Assembly: GCF_019599045.1 (NCBI RefSeq)
Contig: NZ_CP080623.1
Span: forward strand, 642,501 to 706,500
Direction of reading: 5' to 3'
From: Roseovarius sp. SCSIO 43702
Lineage (GTDB): Bacteria > Pseudomonadota > Alphaproteobacteria > Rhodobacterales > Rhodobacteraceae
DNA length: 64,000 bases
The notes under the pieces were generated by a model. It did not search any database. It saw nothing but the letters and a program-made list of their open reading frames with translations, and was not told the origin of the DNA. The position numbers and the translations under genes are program-made. Position 1 is the stretch's first letter. Each line of letters starts with the position of its first letter. Shown here piece by piece: positions 26,368 through 33,831 of the stretch.

Positions 26368-27906
26368 TCAGTTCGGAAGATGTATCGTGAAGGCGCGGCG
26401 CAATTCGGCGTCGAGCGCGGGATCGAAGCGCGCGGCAGAGGGTTGCGACAGGATCTCTTCCTTGCGCGCGGTGGCGCGGGCGTTGAGGTCGGGTTTGCCG
26501 ATCTCGACCCATTGCTTGGGCGAGGTCCGGTCCCCCACCGAGGGATACTGGTAGTCCGACTGCATCCGCGCGAGCGTCTGGCCCGTGCCGAGATAATGCC
26601 CCGGTCCGCCGAGACAGACCTCGCGCATCTGGTCGAGCGCGATGGTCTCGTCCGTCACGTCGATGCCGCGCACGCAGCGAAGCGCGTGACCGATCAGGTC
26701 GTCGGCGAGGATGAGCGATTCGTGGCAGAAACCGAGGAGCGAGGCGTGCATCCCGGCCGATTCGTAGACCATGTTGAGGCCCGAAAGCCCCGCCATGACG
26801 TTCGAGCACATCGCCTCCCATCCCGCTTGCATGTCGGGCAGCTTGGCGTCGGTGATCCCCCCGACCGCGCCGCCGGGCAGGCCGTAGAACCGGTGCATCT
26901 GCGCGCATCCCGCCGAGAGAAGCGCCTGTTCGCCGGACCCGCCGGTCATCGCCCCCGTGCGCAGGTCGAGCCCGAAGGGCCACGTGCCGAAGATCGCCGG
27001 GTGGCCCGGCGAGACCGCGTTGACGTAGACCAGCCCCGCGAGGCATTCCGCCGTCGCCTGAACGATGGCGCCGGCGATGGTCGAGGGCGTCGTGGCACCG
27101 GCCATGCCGGCCGAGAGAAGAAGCACCGGCATCCCGCCACGGATGCAGTTTTCCATCACCTGGCAGGCTTCGGTCGCGAATTTCATGGGCGGCACGACGA
27201 AGCAGTTGGAGTTCGACACGAAAGGCCGCGCGCGCCACGCGTCCTCGCCGCCCGCGATCATGTGCAGCATCGAGAGCGCGTCCTCGACATAGGCGGGGTC
27301 GGTGAAGGAGGTGCCGACATGCTTGGTGGTGCCCGAGCAGCAGGCGTAGAGCGTGTTGAGATCCATCTCGCGGTTGTCGGCGATGTCGCGGCAGACCATC
27401 GGGCGCTGCACGAAATGGATGTTGTCGAGCACGTCGCAGATACGTGCCGCGTCATGCAGGTCCTGCACCGTCGAATCGCGATATTCGCGGCCCTCGATAT
27501 CCACCATGCTGACGGCGGCGCCGGCGGTACCGTAATGCACACGGGTGCCGGACAGGTTCAGGTCATGGCGCGGATCGCGGCCGTGGAGCGTGAGATCCTT
27601 GCAGGCCTTGCCGAGCGCGTCCTCGACCACGGCGCGGGGGAAGCGGATGCGCCCGTCCTCGCCGCGCTCGGCTCCGGCACTCACGAGGTAGGCGACGCCG
27701 CTTTCGGGCGCGTCGGCGAGACCGATGGTCTCGAGCGCTTCGAGCGCGGCTTCGTGGATGCGCGCGATCTGTTCGTCGGTGAGGACGTTGAGGCGGCCGC
27801 CTTCCATACCGGGGCGTATGGCGCGGAGATTGTCGGTGAGCGGTGCGGACCGGCTGGCGCGGCGCGCGGCGCGGCCGCCGGTGCGGCGAGAGGTGAGTGC
27901 GTTCAT
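26368..27906 (-). CDS. Trimethylamine methyltransferase (MttB) family protein, non-pyrrolysine
   Basis: A 512-residue MttB-superfamily TIM-barrel methyltransferase (COG5598). The frame runs through without an internal TAG, so it lacks pyrrolysine and belongs to the non-Pyl branch, whose characterised members (MtgB-type) demethylate glycine betaine or other quaternary amines using a corrinoid protein. Family sequence includes HYGTAGAAVSMVDIEGREY, DNIHFVQRPMVCRD and GLSGLNMVYESAGMHAS. No corrinoid protein or methyltransferase II gene is adjacent, so partner and substrate are open. The next gene upstream is an aminotransferase. Confidence 0.9.
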   Translation of the reverse strand: MNALTSRRTGGRAARRASRSAPLTDNLRAIRPGMEGGRLNVLTDEQIARIHEAALEALETIGLADAPESGVAYLVSAGAERGEDGRIRFPRAVVEDALGKACKDLTLHGRDPRHDLNLSGTRVHYGTAGAAVSMVDIEGREYRDSTVQDLHDAARICDVLDNIHFVQRPMVCRDIADNREMDLNTLYACCSGTTKHVGTSFTDPAYVEDALSMLHMIAGGEDAWRARPFVSNSNCFVVPPMKFATEACQVMENCIRGGMPVLLLSAGMAGATTPSTIAGAIVQATAECLAGLVYVNAVSPGHPAIFGTWPFGLDLRTGAMTGGSGEQALLSAGCAQMHRFYGLPGGAVGGITDAKLPDMQAGWEAMCSNVMAGLSGLNMVYESAGMHASLLGFCHESLILADDLIGHALRCVRGIDVTDETIALDQMREVCLGGPGHYLGTGQTLARMQSDYQYPSVGDRTSPKQWVEIGKPDLNARATARKEEILSQPSAARFDPALDAELRRAFTIHLPN

Positions 27907-27943
27907 GGTGTGATCCTGGGAAAACGTGTCGGAAAATCGTCGT

Positions 27944-28039
27944 TCATGTCGAACGGGTTTCCGGTCGCCCGCGGGCGGCGCGGCCTCGGGACGCTCCGAT
28001 CGTGTAGGCCACGAGGGCTATCTTGCAGCACGCTGTCAT
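27944..28039 (-). CDS. Possible 31-residue ORF upstream of the MttB-family gene
   Basis: An ATG at 28039 is preceded 7 bases upstream by a clear GGAGG (complement of 28047-28051). It opens a 31-codon frame, MTACCKIALVAYTIG then an Arg-rich tail, ending at TGA 27944, 37 bases before the mttB start. It may be a small protein or a regulatory upstream ORF. Evidence is the ribosome site and position only; the Arg-rich tail is also what random high-GC frames look like. Confidence 0.35.
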   Translation of the reverse strand: MTACCKIALVAYTIGASRGRAARGRPETRST

Positions 28040-28103
28040 GTGCTGACCTCCATCCCAATCGGGACGGAGGGTGCCGCGCGAATCAGGATCGCGTCTGTCT
28101 CAA

Positions 28104-28121
28104 TTGCGACAAATGTCGCAA
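28104..28121. promoter_or_regulatory. RegA/PrrA-like inverted repeat
   Basis: TTGCGACA (28104-28111) and TGTCGCAA (28114-28121) form a perfect 8-bp inverted repeat with a 2-base spacer. The GCGAC...GTCGC half-sites match the published recognition pattern of the RegA/PrrA/ActR redox response regulators of alphaproteobacteria. It lies 65 bases upstream of the 31-codon ORF and about 200 bases upstream of the MttB gene. The rest of 27907-28129 shows no other signal. Confidence 0.5.
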
Positions 28122-28129
28122 ATGGGCGA

Positions 28130-29317
28130 TCAGGAGGCCTGGCGCCCGGCCGCGAGATCGTTCGCCAACTCGATCAGCCTGGCCACCGCCTCCTCGAGCC
28201 GCTCGTCGGCGACGGTGAGGGCGACGCGCAGGTGGCCCGCCGCGGCCTTGCCGAAGCTCTCGCCCGGCATCACGGCGACATGATGCTCGTCGAGCAGGCG
28301 GTTGGCGAAATCCTCGCCCGAGAGGCCGGTCGCGCGAATGTCGACCATCACGTACATGGCCCCGTCCGCCGGGATCGCGCGCGCGGCGTTCTGACCTTCC
28401 ATCAGCTTCGCCACGAGGTCGCGGCGGCGGCGGAAGGGTTCGGCGATCTTCTCCTCGAAGGCCTCGCCCTGATCGAGCGCGAAGGCCGCGGCGTGCTGGA
28501 TGTATCCCGGGACGCCGTAAGTGGTGTTGGTGGCGAGGTTCGTCATGTGGTGGATCGCCTCTTCGGGCCCCACGACCCAGCCGACGCGGCTTCCTGTCAT
28601 GGCGTGGCTCTTCGACATGGAGCCGACGACGAGCGTGCGCTCGGCAAGGCCCGGCAGCGCCCGGAGGCTCACGTGATCGCCGATCCAGACCTGGGTGTCA
28701 TAGACCTCGTCGGAGATGATCCAAAGGTCGTTGTCCCGGGCCACGCGGCCGATGCCTTCGAGCGTGTCGCGCGTGTAGACGACGCCGGTGGGGTTGTTGG
28801 GCGTGTTGACGAGGATCGAGCGCGCGCCCTCGGCGACGGCGGCGATGTCGGCCTCGTCGGGCTGGAAATTGCGGTCGGCCCGCGCCTCGATCGCGACCGG
28901 GACGGCACCGACGGTGCGGATCGTGCCCGGGTAGGTGGTGTAATAGGGGTCGATGTAGAGCGCCCGGTCGCCCGGGTCGCAGACGGCGTGATGCGTGGCG
29001 AAAAGCCCGCCCTGGCCGCCGGGCACGATCAGCACGTTTTCGGGCGTGGTCTCGACGCCGGTGCGCGCGGTGAGACGCGCGGCGATGCGCGAGCGCAGCC
29101 CCATGTCTCCCTCGAAGGACATGTAGCCGGTGGCCCCGTCCATCGCGGAGCGATACATCGCCTCGAGGATCATCGGGTCCGTGCGGATGTCATGCTCGCC
29201 CAGCGTGAGATGCGTGACGGGGGTGCCCTCGCGCTCCATGCGCGCGGCCTTGCGAACCACGTCCCATCCGTCCGAACCGCCGCCCGTCATGTTCCTGATC
29301 GTTTCCGAGAACCGCAT
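28130..29317 (-). CDS. PLP-dependent aminotransferase, class I/II
   Basis: 395 residues, fold-type I. DNDLWIISDEVYDTQVW and the PLP-Lys motif GSMSKSHAMTGSRVGWVV resemble aspartate-type and arginine--pyruvate (AruH) transaminases. The substrate is not decided. The ATG at 29317 is preceded by AGGAGGGA (spacing 5 bases). It lies upstream of, and on the same strand as, the MttB-family gene, but 223 bases with regulatory signals separate them. Confidence 0.85.
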   Translation of the reverse strand: MRFSETIRNMTGGGSDGWDVVRKAARMEREGTPVTHLTLGEHDIRTDPMILEAMYRSAMDGATGYMSFEGDMGLRSRIAARLTARTGVETTPENVLIVPGGQGGLFATHHAVCDPGDRALYIDPYYTTYPGTIRTVGAVPVAIEARADRNFQPDEADIAAVAEGARSILVNTPNNPTGVVYTRDTLEGIGRVARDNDLWIISDEVYDTQVWIGDHVSLRALPGLAERTLVVGSMSKSHAMTGSRVGWVVGPEEAIHHMTNLATNTTYGVPGYIQHAAAFALDQGEAFEEKIAEPFRRRRDLVAKLMEGQNAARAIPADGAMYVMVDIRATGLSGEDFANRLLDEHHVAVMPGESFGKAAAGHLRVALTVADERLEEAVARLIELANDLAAGRQAS

Positions 29318-29476
29318 GCCTGTCCCTCCTGCCACCGGTGTCGGGGGAGGTGACCGATGCAGGTGGGGGTTGTCAAGGCGGGGGCAGAACAGACCGCCAG
29401 CGCCAGGGCGGCGGATGCGGGAGCTTTCGGCGGGGGTATTGCGATCCGGAAAGACGAGGGCTCCGGTCTGGCGCCC

Positions 29477-29505
29477 TTGACGGGGCGGGCAGCCGCTGCT
29501 TAGGC
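29477..29505 (+). promoter_or_regulatory. Candidate promoter of the cysS leader transcript
   Basis: TTGACG (29477-29482) and TTAGGC (29500-29505) are 17 bases apart. Transcription would begin near 29512, placing the short ORF at or very near the 5' end, as in leaderless leader peptides. The -10 match is weak. Confidence 0.4.
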
Positions 29506-29513
29506 TCGGGGGC

Positions 29514-29552
29514 ATGACCGGGACCTGCATCACCTGCTGCATTATCCGCTGA
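29514..29552 (+). CDS. Putative cysteine-rich leader peptide (MTGTCITCCIIR) upstream of cysS
   Basis: A 12-codon frame from ATG 29514 to TGA 29552 with three Cys codons (all TGC), two of them adjacent, ending 82 bases before cysS. Cys is normally rare, so three in twelve residues directly ahead of the cysteinyl-tRNA synthetase gene suggests a peptide whose translation senses charged tRNA-Cys. It is followed by an inverted repeat that could form the controlled structure. This is inferred from position and composition; no homologue is known to me. Confidence 0.5.
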   Translation: MTGTCITCCIIR

Positions 29553-29559
29553 CATCGTT

Positions 29560-29620
29560 CGGCGGGCCGGTCCTCTATTCCCTATGAGAGAGTAAGTTGC
29601 TAAGCCCGCCGCGAAAGGCG
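29560..29620 (+). promoter_or_regulatory. Inverted repeat between the leader peptide and cysS
   Basis: CGGCGGGC (29560-29567) is an exact inverse of GCCCGCCG (29613-29620). The 45 bases between are less GC-rich and contain a smaller CTCT...AGAG pairing. As RNA this would give a long stem ending 15 bases before the cysS ATG, able to mask the ribosome site, or to form alternatives depending on ribosome position on the short ORF. There is no T-run, so translational control is more likely than termination. Confidence 0.45.
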
Positions 29621-29634
29621 CGTGCGAGGACGAC

Positions 29635-31017
29635 ATGACGACGATCAAGCTCTACAACACGAAGACCCGCAAGAAGGAGGTCTTCGAGCCGCTGCGCCGC
29701 GACGATGTGCGGATGTATGTCTGTGGCCCCACCGTCTATGACCGGGCGCACCTGGGCAACGCGCGGCCTGTGGTGGTGTTCGATGTGCTTTATCGGCTGT
29801 TGCGGCACGTCTATGGCGAGGCGCATGTGACCTATGCGCGCAACTTCACCGACGTGGACGACAAGATCAACGCGCGGGCCAGGGAGACGGGGCGCGCGAT
29901 CGGCGAGATCACGGCGGAGACGACGCAATGGTTTCTCGACGACATGGGCGCGCTGGGCGCGCTGGAGCCCGATCACATGCCGCGCGCCACGGATTACATC
30001 CCGCAGATGATCGCGATGATCGAGCGGCTGGTGGCCGAGCGCCATGCCTACGAGGAGGAGGGGCATGTTCTCTTCGCCGTCGAGAGCTACAGCGACTATG
30101 GCCGGCTCTCGGGGCGGACGGTCGAGGACATGATCGCCGGCGCGCGGGTCGAGAAGGCGCCTTACAAGCGCAACCCGATGGATTTCGTGCTGTGGAAGCC
30201 GTCATCGGATGACCTTCCGGGCTGGGAGAGCCCGTGGGGCCGGGGGCGACCGGGCTGGCATATCGAGTGCTCGGCGATGAGCTATGAACTGCTGGGCGAG
30301 TCGTTCGACATTCATGGTGGCGGCAACGACCTGATGTTTCCGCACCACGAGAACGAGATCGCGCAGAGCCGCTGCGCGCATCCGGAGGGCGACTTCGCGC
30401 GGGTGTGGATGCATAACGAGATGTTGCAGGTCGAGGGCAAGAAGATGTCCAAGTCGCTGGGCAATTTCTTTACCGTGCGGGATTTGCTGGACCAGGGCAT
30501 CCCGGGCGAGGTGATCCGCTTCGTGTTCCTGTCGACGCATTATCGCAAGCCGATGGACTGGACGGCGGAGAAGGCGAAGGAGGCGGAGAGGACGCTGCGG
30601 AAGTGGTATCGATTGGCCGGGTTGTCCGGAGAAAGCTCAAGATACGACCCATTGGTTCAAGCACTATCTGACGATCTGAATACGCATGAAGCGATTTCAC
30701 AAATACATGCTCTGGCGAATGCAGGTGACGTGAACACGCTGAGATTTGGACTTGAAATGTTGGGGCTATGGCCGGGCGCAATACCCAAGTGGGCGGAAAT
30801 AGAAGGCTTCACTGATGCCGAGACTGGCACAATATCACATCTCATTCAGCGCCGTGAGACAGCTCGGAAAAAGAAGGATTTTGCTGAAGCAGACCGTATC
30901 AGAGATGGTTTGGCGCGCGCTGGTGTGAAGGTAGTCGATACTCCTGAGGGGGCAGAGTTTGAGAAACTTCCGAATTATGACGTCAACGTGTTGGACGAAG
31001 TTTGGGGCGGGCTATGA
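29635..31017 (+). CDS. cysS: Cysteine--tRNA ligase, with an AT-rich 3' third
   Basis: A 460-residue class I synthetase charging tRNA-Cys. The zinc site begins at Cys30, the HIGH-like motif is HLGN (39-42), [18 protein letters not shown] is intact, and KMSKS sits at 270-274. From about base 30604 (residue 324) codon use changes sharply: for example 26 of 60 bases are G/C at 30661-30720 against 40 of 60 at 30121-30180. The C-terminal anticodon-binding region is thus unlike the rest of the gene, though still in frame and recognisable ([19 protein letters not shown]). Confidence 0.95.
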   Translation: MTTIKLYNTKTRKKEVFEPLRRDDVRMYVCGPTVYDRAHLGNARPVVVFDVLYRLLRHVYGEAHVTYARNFTDVDDKINARARETGRAIGEITAETTQWFLDDMGALGALEPDHMPRATDYIPQMIAMIERLVAERHAYEEEGHVLFAVESYSDYGRLSGRTVEDMIAGARVEKAPYKRNPMDFVLWKPSSDDLPGWESPWGRGRPGWHIECSAMSYELLGESFDIHGGGNDLMFPHHENEIAQSRCAHPEGDFARVWMHNEMLQVEGKKMSKSLGNFFTVRDLLDQGIPGEVIRFVFLSTHYRKPMDWTAEKAKEAERTLRKWYRLAGLSGESSRYDPLVQALSDDLNTHEAISQIHALANAGDVNTLRFGLEMLGLWPGAIPKWAEIEGFTDAETGTISHLIQRRETARKKKDFAEADRIRDGLARAGVKVVDTPEGAEFEKLPNYDVNVLDEVWGGL

Positions 31018-31088
31018 AGCAGGCAGACTATTTGATCAATCATATCAAGCATGATTTCGACCCCGACAAGCTGGACGCGCTCAAATGA
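31014..31088 (+). pseudogene. 24-codon frame overlapping the cysS stop; possible displaced native cysS 3' end
   Basis: The frame ATGAAG... starts within the cysS stop (ATGA at 31014-31017) and ends in HDFDPDKLDALK at TGA 31088. The first half is AT-rich like the end of cysS; the last twelve codons return to the host's GC-rich usage. From memory, CysS proteins of this family end in a similar FDP.KLE.L sequence, so the piece looks like the original C-terminus left behind when a foreign 3' segment joined. It could alternatively be a small coupled ORF. Confidence 0.4.
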
Positions 31089-31365
31089 CCGCCCCTTTTT
31101 CAACCGAGGCCGGCCCCCGCACGCGGGTGGGGGTGAAGCCCCCGCCCAGGGGGGCGGGCTGGGGCTGGCCGTGCCGCACGCGACACGGCCGGCGTGGTTT
31201 GCTGCCGCAGAGGCCCACGATAGTCGCACAATATGTCGTCGGGTCGGAGGTGCATCGGATCGCGAGCGGTCGGGCTGGCGTAAACGGTTGTCACGTCCCG
31301 GACTTGATCCGGGACCCCGTTGCTGACGGCGAGGCCCCGGATCGGGCCCGGAGCGGGGGGGTCAA
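31089..31365. other. Non-coding, repeat-bearing gap between cysS and cimA
   Basis: 277 bases of extreme composition. It contains G/C homopolymer-like runs (31115-31165), a GGCCGTG...CACGGCC hairpin near 31168-31191, and the dispersed-type palindrome at 31295-31315. No frame looks coding. This suggests a site tolerant of insertions. Confidence 0.6.
31295..31315. repeat. REP-like palindrome
   Basis: GTCCCGGA (31295-31302) and TCCGGGAC (31308-31315) enclose CTTGA. This 'gtcccggacttgatccgggac' type is a widespread intergenic repeat in alphaproteobacteria, often translated as DLIRDP in shadow frames. A related CCCCGGATCGGGCCCGG stretch follows at about 31335. I found one copy in this window. Confidence 0.6.
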
Positions 31366-32988
31366 ATGACCCGCGAACGCCTCTATCTCTACGACACCAC
31401 GCTGCGCGACGGACAGCAGACGCAGGGGGTGCAGTTCTCGACCGGCGAGAAGCAGCGGATCGCGGCGGCGCTCGATGCGCTGGGGGTCGATTACATCGAG
31501 GGCGGCTGGCCGGGGGCGAACCCCACCGACAGCGCGTTCTTCGACGCGGGTCTCGAGACGCGGGCCACCATGACCGCCTTCGGGATGACCAAGCGCGCCG
31601 GGCGGTCGGCGGAGAATGACGACGTGCTGGCGGCCGTCCTCAATGCGGGGACGAAGGCGGTGTGCCTCGTGGGCAAGACGCATGATTTCCATGTCGAGGC
31701 CGCGCTGGGCGTCACGCTGGACGAGAATCTCGAGAACATCCGCGCCTCGGTCGCGCATATCGTGGCGAAAGGGCGCGAGGCGCTGTTCGATGCCGAGCAT
31801 TTCTTCGACGGCTGGAAGGCGAACCGGGATTATGCCACCCGCTGCCTGCGGGCCGCGCTGGACGCGGGTGCGCGCTGGATCGTGCTCTGCGACACCAATG
31901 GCGGCACCCTGCCGCGCGAGGTGCGCGAGATCACCGGCGCGGTGATCGAGGCGGGCATCCCCGGCGACGGGCTGGGCATCCACACCCATAACGACACCGA
32001 GAATGCCGTGGCGTGCAGCCTCGCGGCGGTGGAGGCGGGTGCGCGGCAGGTGCAGGGCACGCTCAACGGGCTGGGCGAGCGCTGTGGCAATGCCAACCTC
32101 ACCGCGCTTATCCCGACGCTCCTGCTCAAGGAGCCCTTTGCCAGCCGGTTCGAAACCGGTGTCACGCGCGAGGCTCTGGCGGGTCTCACGCAGACCAGCC
32201 GGATGCTCGACGATATTCTCAACCGGGTGCCGATGCGGCAGGCGGCCTATGTCGGCGCCTCGGCCTTCGCGCACAAGGCGGGGCTGCACGCGAGCGCGAT
32301 CCTCAAGGACCCGGCCACCTACGAGCATATCGACCCGGCCGCGGTGGGCAACGCGCGGATCATCCCGATGTCGAACCAGGCGGGGCAGTCGAACCTGCGG
32401 CGGCGCCTTCTGGAGGCGGGGCTCGAGGTCGCGGAAGGCGATCCGGCGCTGGCGCGCATTCTCGAGGAGGTGAAGGCGCGGGAGGATCGCGGCTTTACCT
32501 ATGACAGCGCGCAGGCGAGTTTCGAGATCCTCGCGCGCGAGGTGCTGGGCCAGATGCCCGAGTTCTTCGAGGTGAAGCGCTACAAGGTCACAGTGGAGCG
32601 CCGCAAGAACAAGTATGACCGCATGGTCACGCTTTCGGAGGCGGTGGTCGTGGTGAAGGTCGACGGCGAGAAGAAACTCTCGGTGAGCGAGTCGATGGAC
32701 GACGCCGGAAGCGACCGCGGGCCGGTCAACGCCCTCTCGAAGGCGCTGGCCAAGGATCTCGGGCGTTACCAGGACCTGATCGACGACATGCGGCTCGTCG
32801 ATTTCAAGGTGCGGATCACGCAGGGCGGGACCGAGGCCGTCACGCGGGTCATCATCGACAGCGAGGACAGCGAGGGGCGCCGCTGGTCCACGGTGGGGGT
32901 GAGCCCCAATATCGTCGATGCCTCCTTCCAGGCTCTGCTCGATGCGGTCAACTGGAAGCTGTTGCGTGACGAGGGGCCTGCTCCGTGA
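31366..32988 (+). CDS. cimA: (R)-citramalate synthase
   Basis: 540 residues. Condenses acetyl-CoA with pyruvate to citramalate, the threonine-independent route to 2-oxobutyrate and isoleucine. The N-terminal TIM barrel has LYDTTLRDGQQTQGVQFS, the metal-binding GIHTHNDTENAVA, and GTLNGLGERCGNANL. The C-terminal LeuA-dimer regulatory domain (about 390-535) carries VKVRITQGG-like sequence that would mediate isoleucine feedback. leuB, whose product also acts in the citramalate pathway, is 5 kb downstream. Its TGA overlaps the next gene's GTG. Confidence 0.94.
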   Translation: MTRERLYLYDTTLRDGQQTQGVQFSTGEKQRIAAALDALGVDYIEGGWPGANPTDSAFFDAGLETRATMTAFGMTKRAGRSAENDDVLAAVLNAGTKAVCLVGKTHDFHVEAALGVTLDENLENIRASVAHIVAKGREALFDAEHFFDGWKANRDYATRCLRAALDAGARWIVLCDTNGGTLPREVREITGAVIEAGIPGDGLGIHTHNDTENAVACSLAAVEAGARQVQGTLNGLGERCGNANLTALIPTLLLKEPFASRFETGVTREALAGLTQTSRMLDDILNRVPMRQAAYVGASAFAHKAGLHASAILKDPATYEHIDPAAVGNARIIPMSNQAGQSNLRRRLLEAGLEVAEGDPALARILEEVKAREDRGFTYDSAQASFEILAREVLGQMPEFFEVKRYKVTVERRKNKYDRMVTLSEAVVVVKVDGEKKLSVSESMDDAGSDRGPVNALSKALAKDLGRYQDLIDDMRLVDFKVRITQGGTEAVTRVIIDSEDSEGRRWSTVGVSPNIVDASFQALLDAVNWKLLRDEGPAP

Positions 32989-33767
32989 GCGGGGAGTTCG
33001 GCGCGGACGCGGCGCTCGATGCGTGCGGCGATATCGTGCGGCGCGGCGATCCGGAGCGGTTTCGAGCGGCGATGGCGGTGCCGGTTCCGGCGCGGAGGGT
33101 GCTTTTCCCGATCTACGCGATGAATGTGGAAGTGGCGCGCGCGCCGTGGGTGACGGCCGAGAGCATGATCGCCGAGATGCGCCTTCAATGGTGGCGCGAC
33201 GCGCTGAAGGAGATCGCCGACGGTGGGCAGGTGCGGCGGCACGAGGTGGCCACGCCGCTGAGCGGGGTGCTGGATAGGGAAAGCGCGACGGAGCTTGACG
33301 AATTGGTGCTGGCGCGGCGGTGGGACATCTACCGTGAGCCGTTCGAGGATGAGGCGGCGTTTCGCAGGCATCTCGATCACACGGCGGGGCATCTCCTGCG
33401 CGCCGCGGTGCGCTCGCTCGGCGGGGAGGCCGGGCAGGCGGTGCGCGATGCGGGATTTGCCCAGGGAGTGGCGGCGTGGTTCCGCGCGGTGCCCGCGCTC
33501 GAGGCGGCGGGGCGCATTCCGTTGGTCGACGGGCGCGAGGGCGCGGTGCGCGCCCTGGCCGAGGAAGGGTTGGAGCGGCTGACCGCCGCGCGCAGGGCGG
33601 GCGTCGCTCCCGCGGCGCGGCCCGCGATGGTCGCGCTCTGGCAGGTGGAAGGTGTGCTGCGCCGCGCGGCGCGGCACCCGGCGCGGGTGAAGGACGGCAC
33701 GCTCGCGCCCGCGCCGGTGGCGGATCAACTCGGCCTGATGGCGACAGCGCTTTCGGGACGCTGGTAG
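32985..33767 (+). CDS. Squalene/phytoene synthase-like protein
   Basis: A 260-residue protein with the SQS/PSY fold, starting at a GTG that overlaps the cimA stop (GTGA). RVLFPIYAMNVEVARAPW and MRLQWWRDALKEIADG follow the family layout, but the usual first Asp-rich DxxxD (as DEIVD) is replaced by VARAPWVTAES, and the second is WRDALKE. Loss of acidic residues and the short length suggest the non-prenyl-transferring branch similar to mitochondrial NDUFAF6, rather than a carotenoid enzyme. The function is inferred only. Confidence 0.75.
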   Translation: MSGEFGADAALDACGDIVRRGDPERFRAAMAVPVPARRVLFPIYAMNVEVARAPWVTAESMIAEMRLQWWRDALKEIADGGQVRRHEVATPLSGVLDRESATELDELVLARRWDIYREPFEDEAAFRRHLDHTAGHLLRAAVRSLGGEAGQAVRDAGFAQGVAAWFRAVPALEAAGRIPLVDGREGAVRALAEEGLERLTAARRAGVAPAARPAMVALWQVEGVLRRAARHPARVKDGTLAPAPVADQLGLMATALSGRW

Positions 33768-33831
33768 ATCAGCAAAGCCCTGCGAATTCCCTCATGTCTC
33801 AGTCGGGTGTTCCGGCAAGATGAAGCGGCTG

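Larger units (their letters stand above)
29318..29634. other. Divergent intergenic region with cysS control elements
   Basis: 317 bases without a full-size gene. The left part (29318-29470) is GC-rich with no recognised signal. The right part holds a candidate promoter (29477-29505), a 12-codon Cys-rich ORF (29514-29552) and a perfect inverted repeat (29560-29620) in front of cysS; these are listed separately. Confidence 0.7.

Noticed and set aside
26368..27906. Pyrrolysine-containing trimethylamine methyltransferase
   Set aside because: The frame has no in-frame TAG and no pyl genes are seen, so it is the non-pyrrolysine branch.
32985..33767. Phytoene synthase CrtB as evidence for carotenoid synthesis
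   Set aside because: The expected first Asp-rich motif is missing and no crt genes are nearby.
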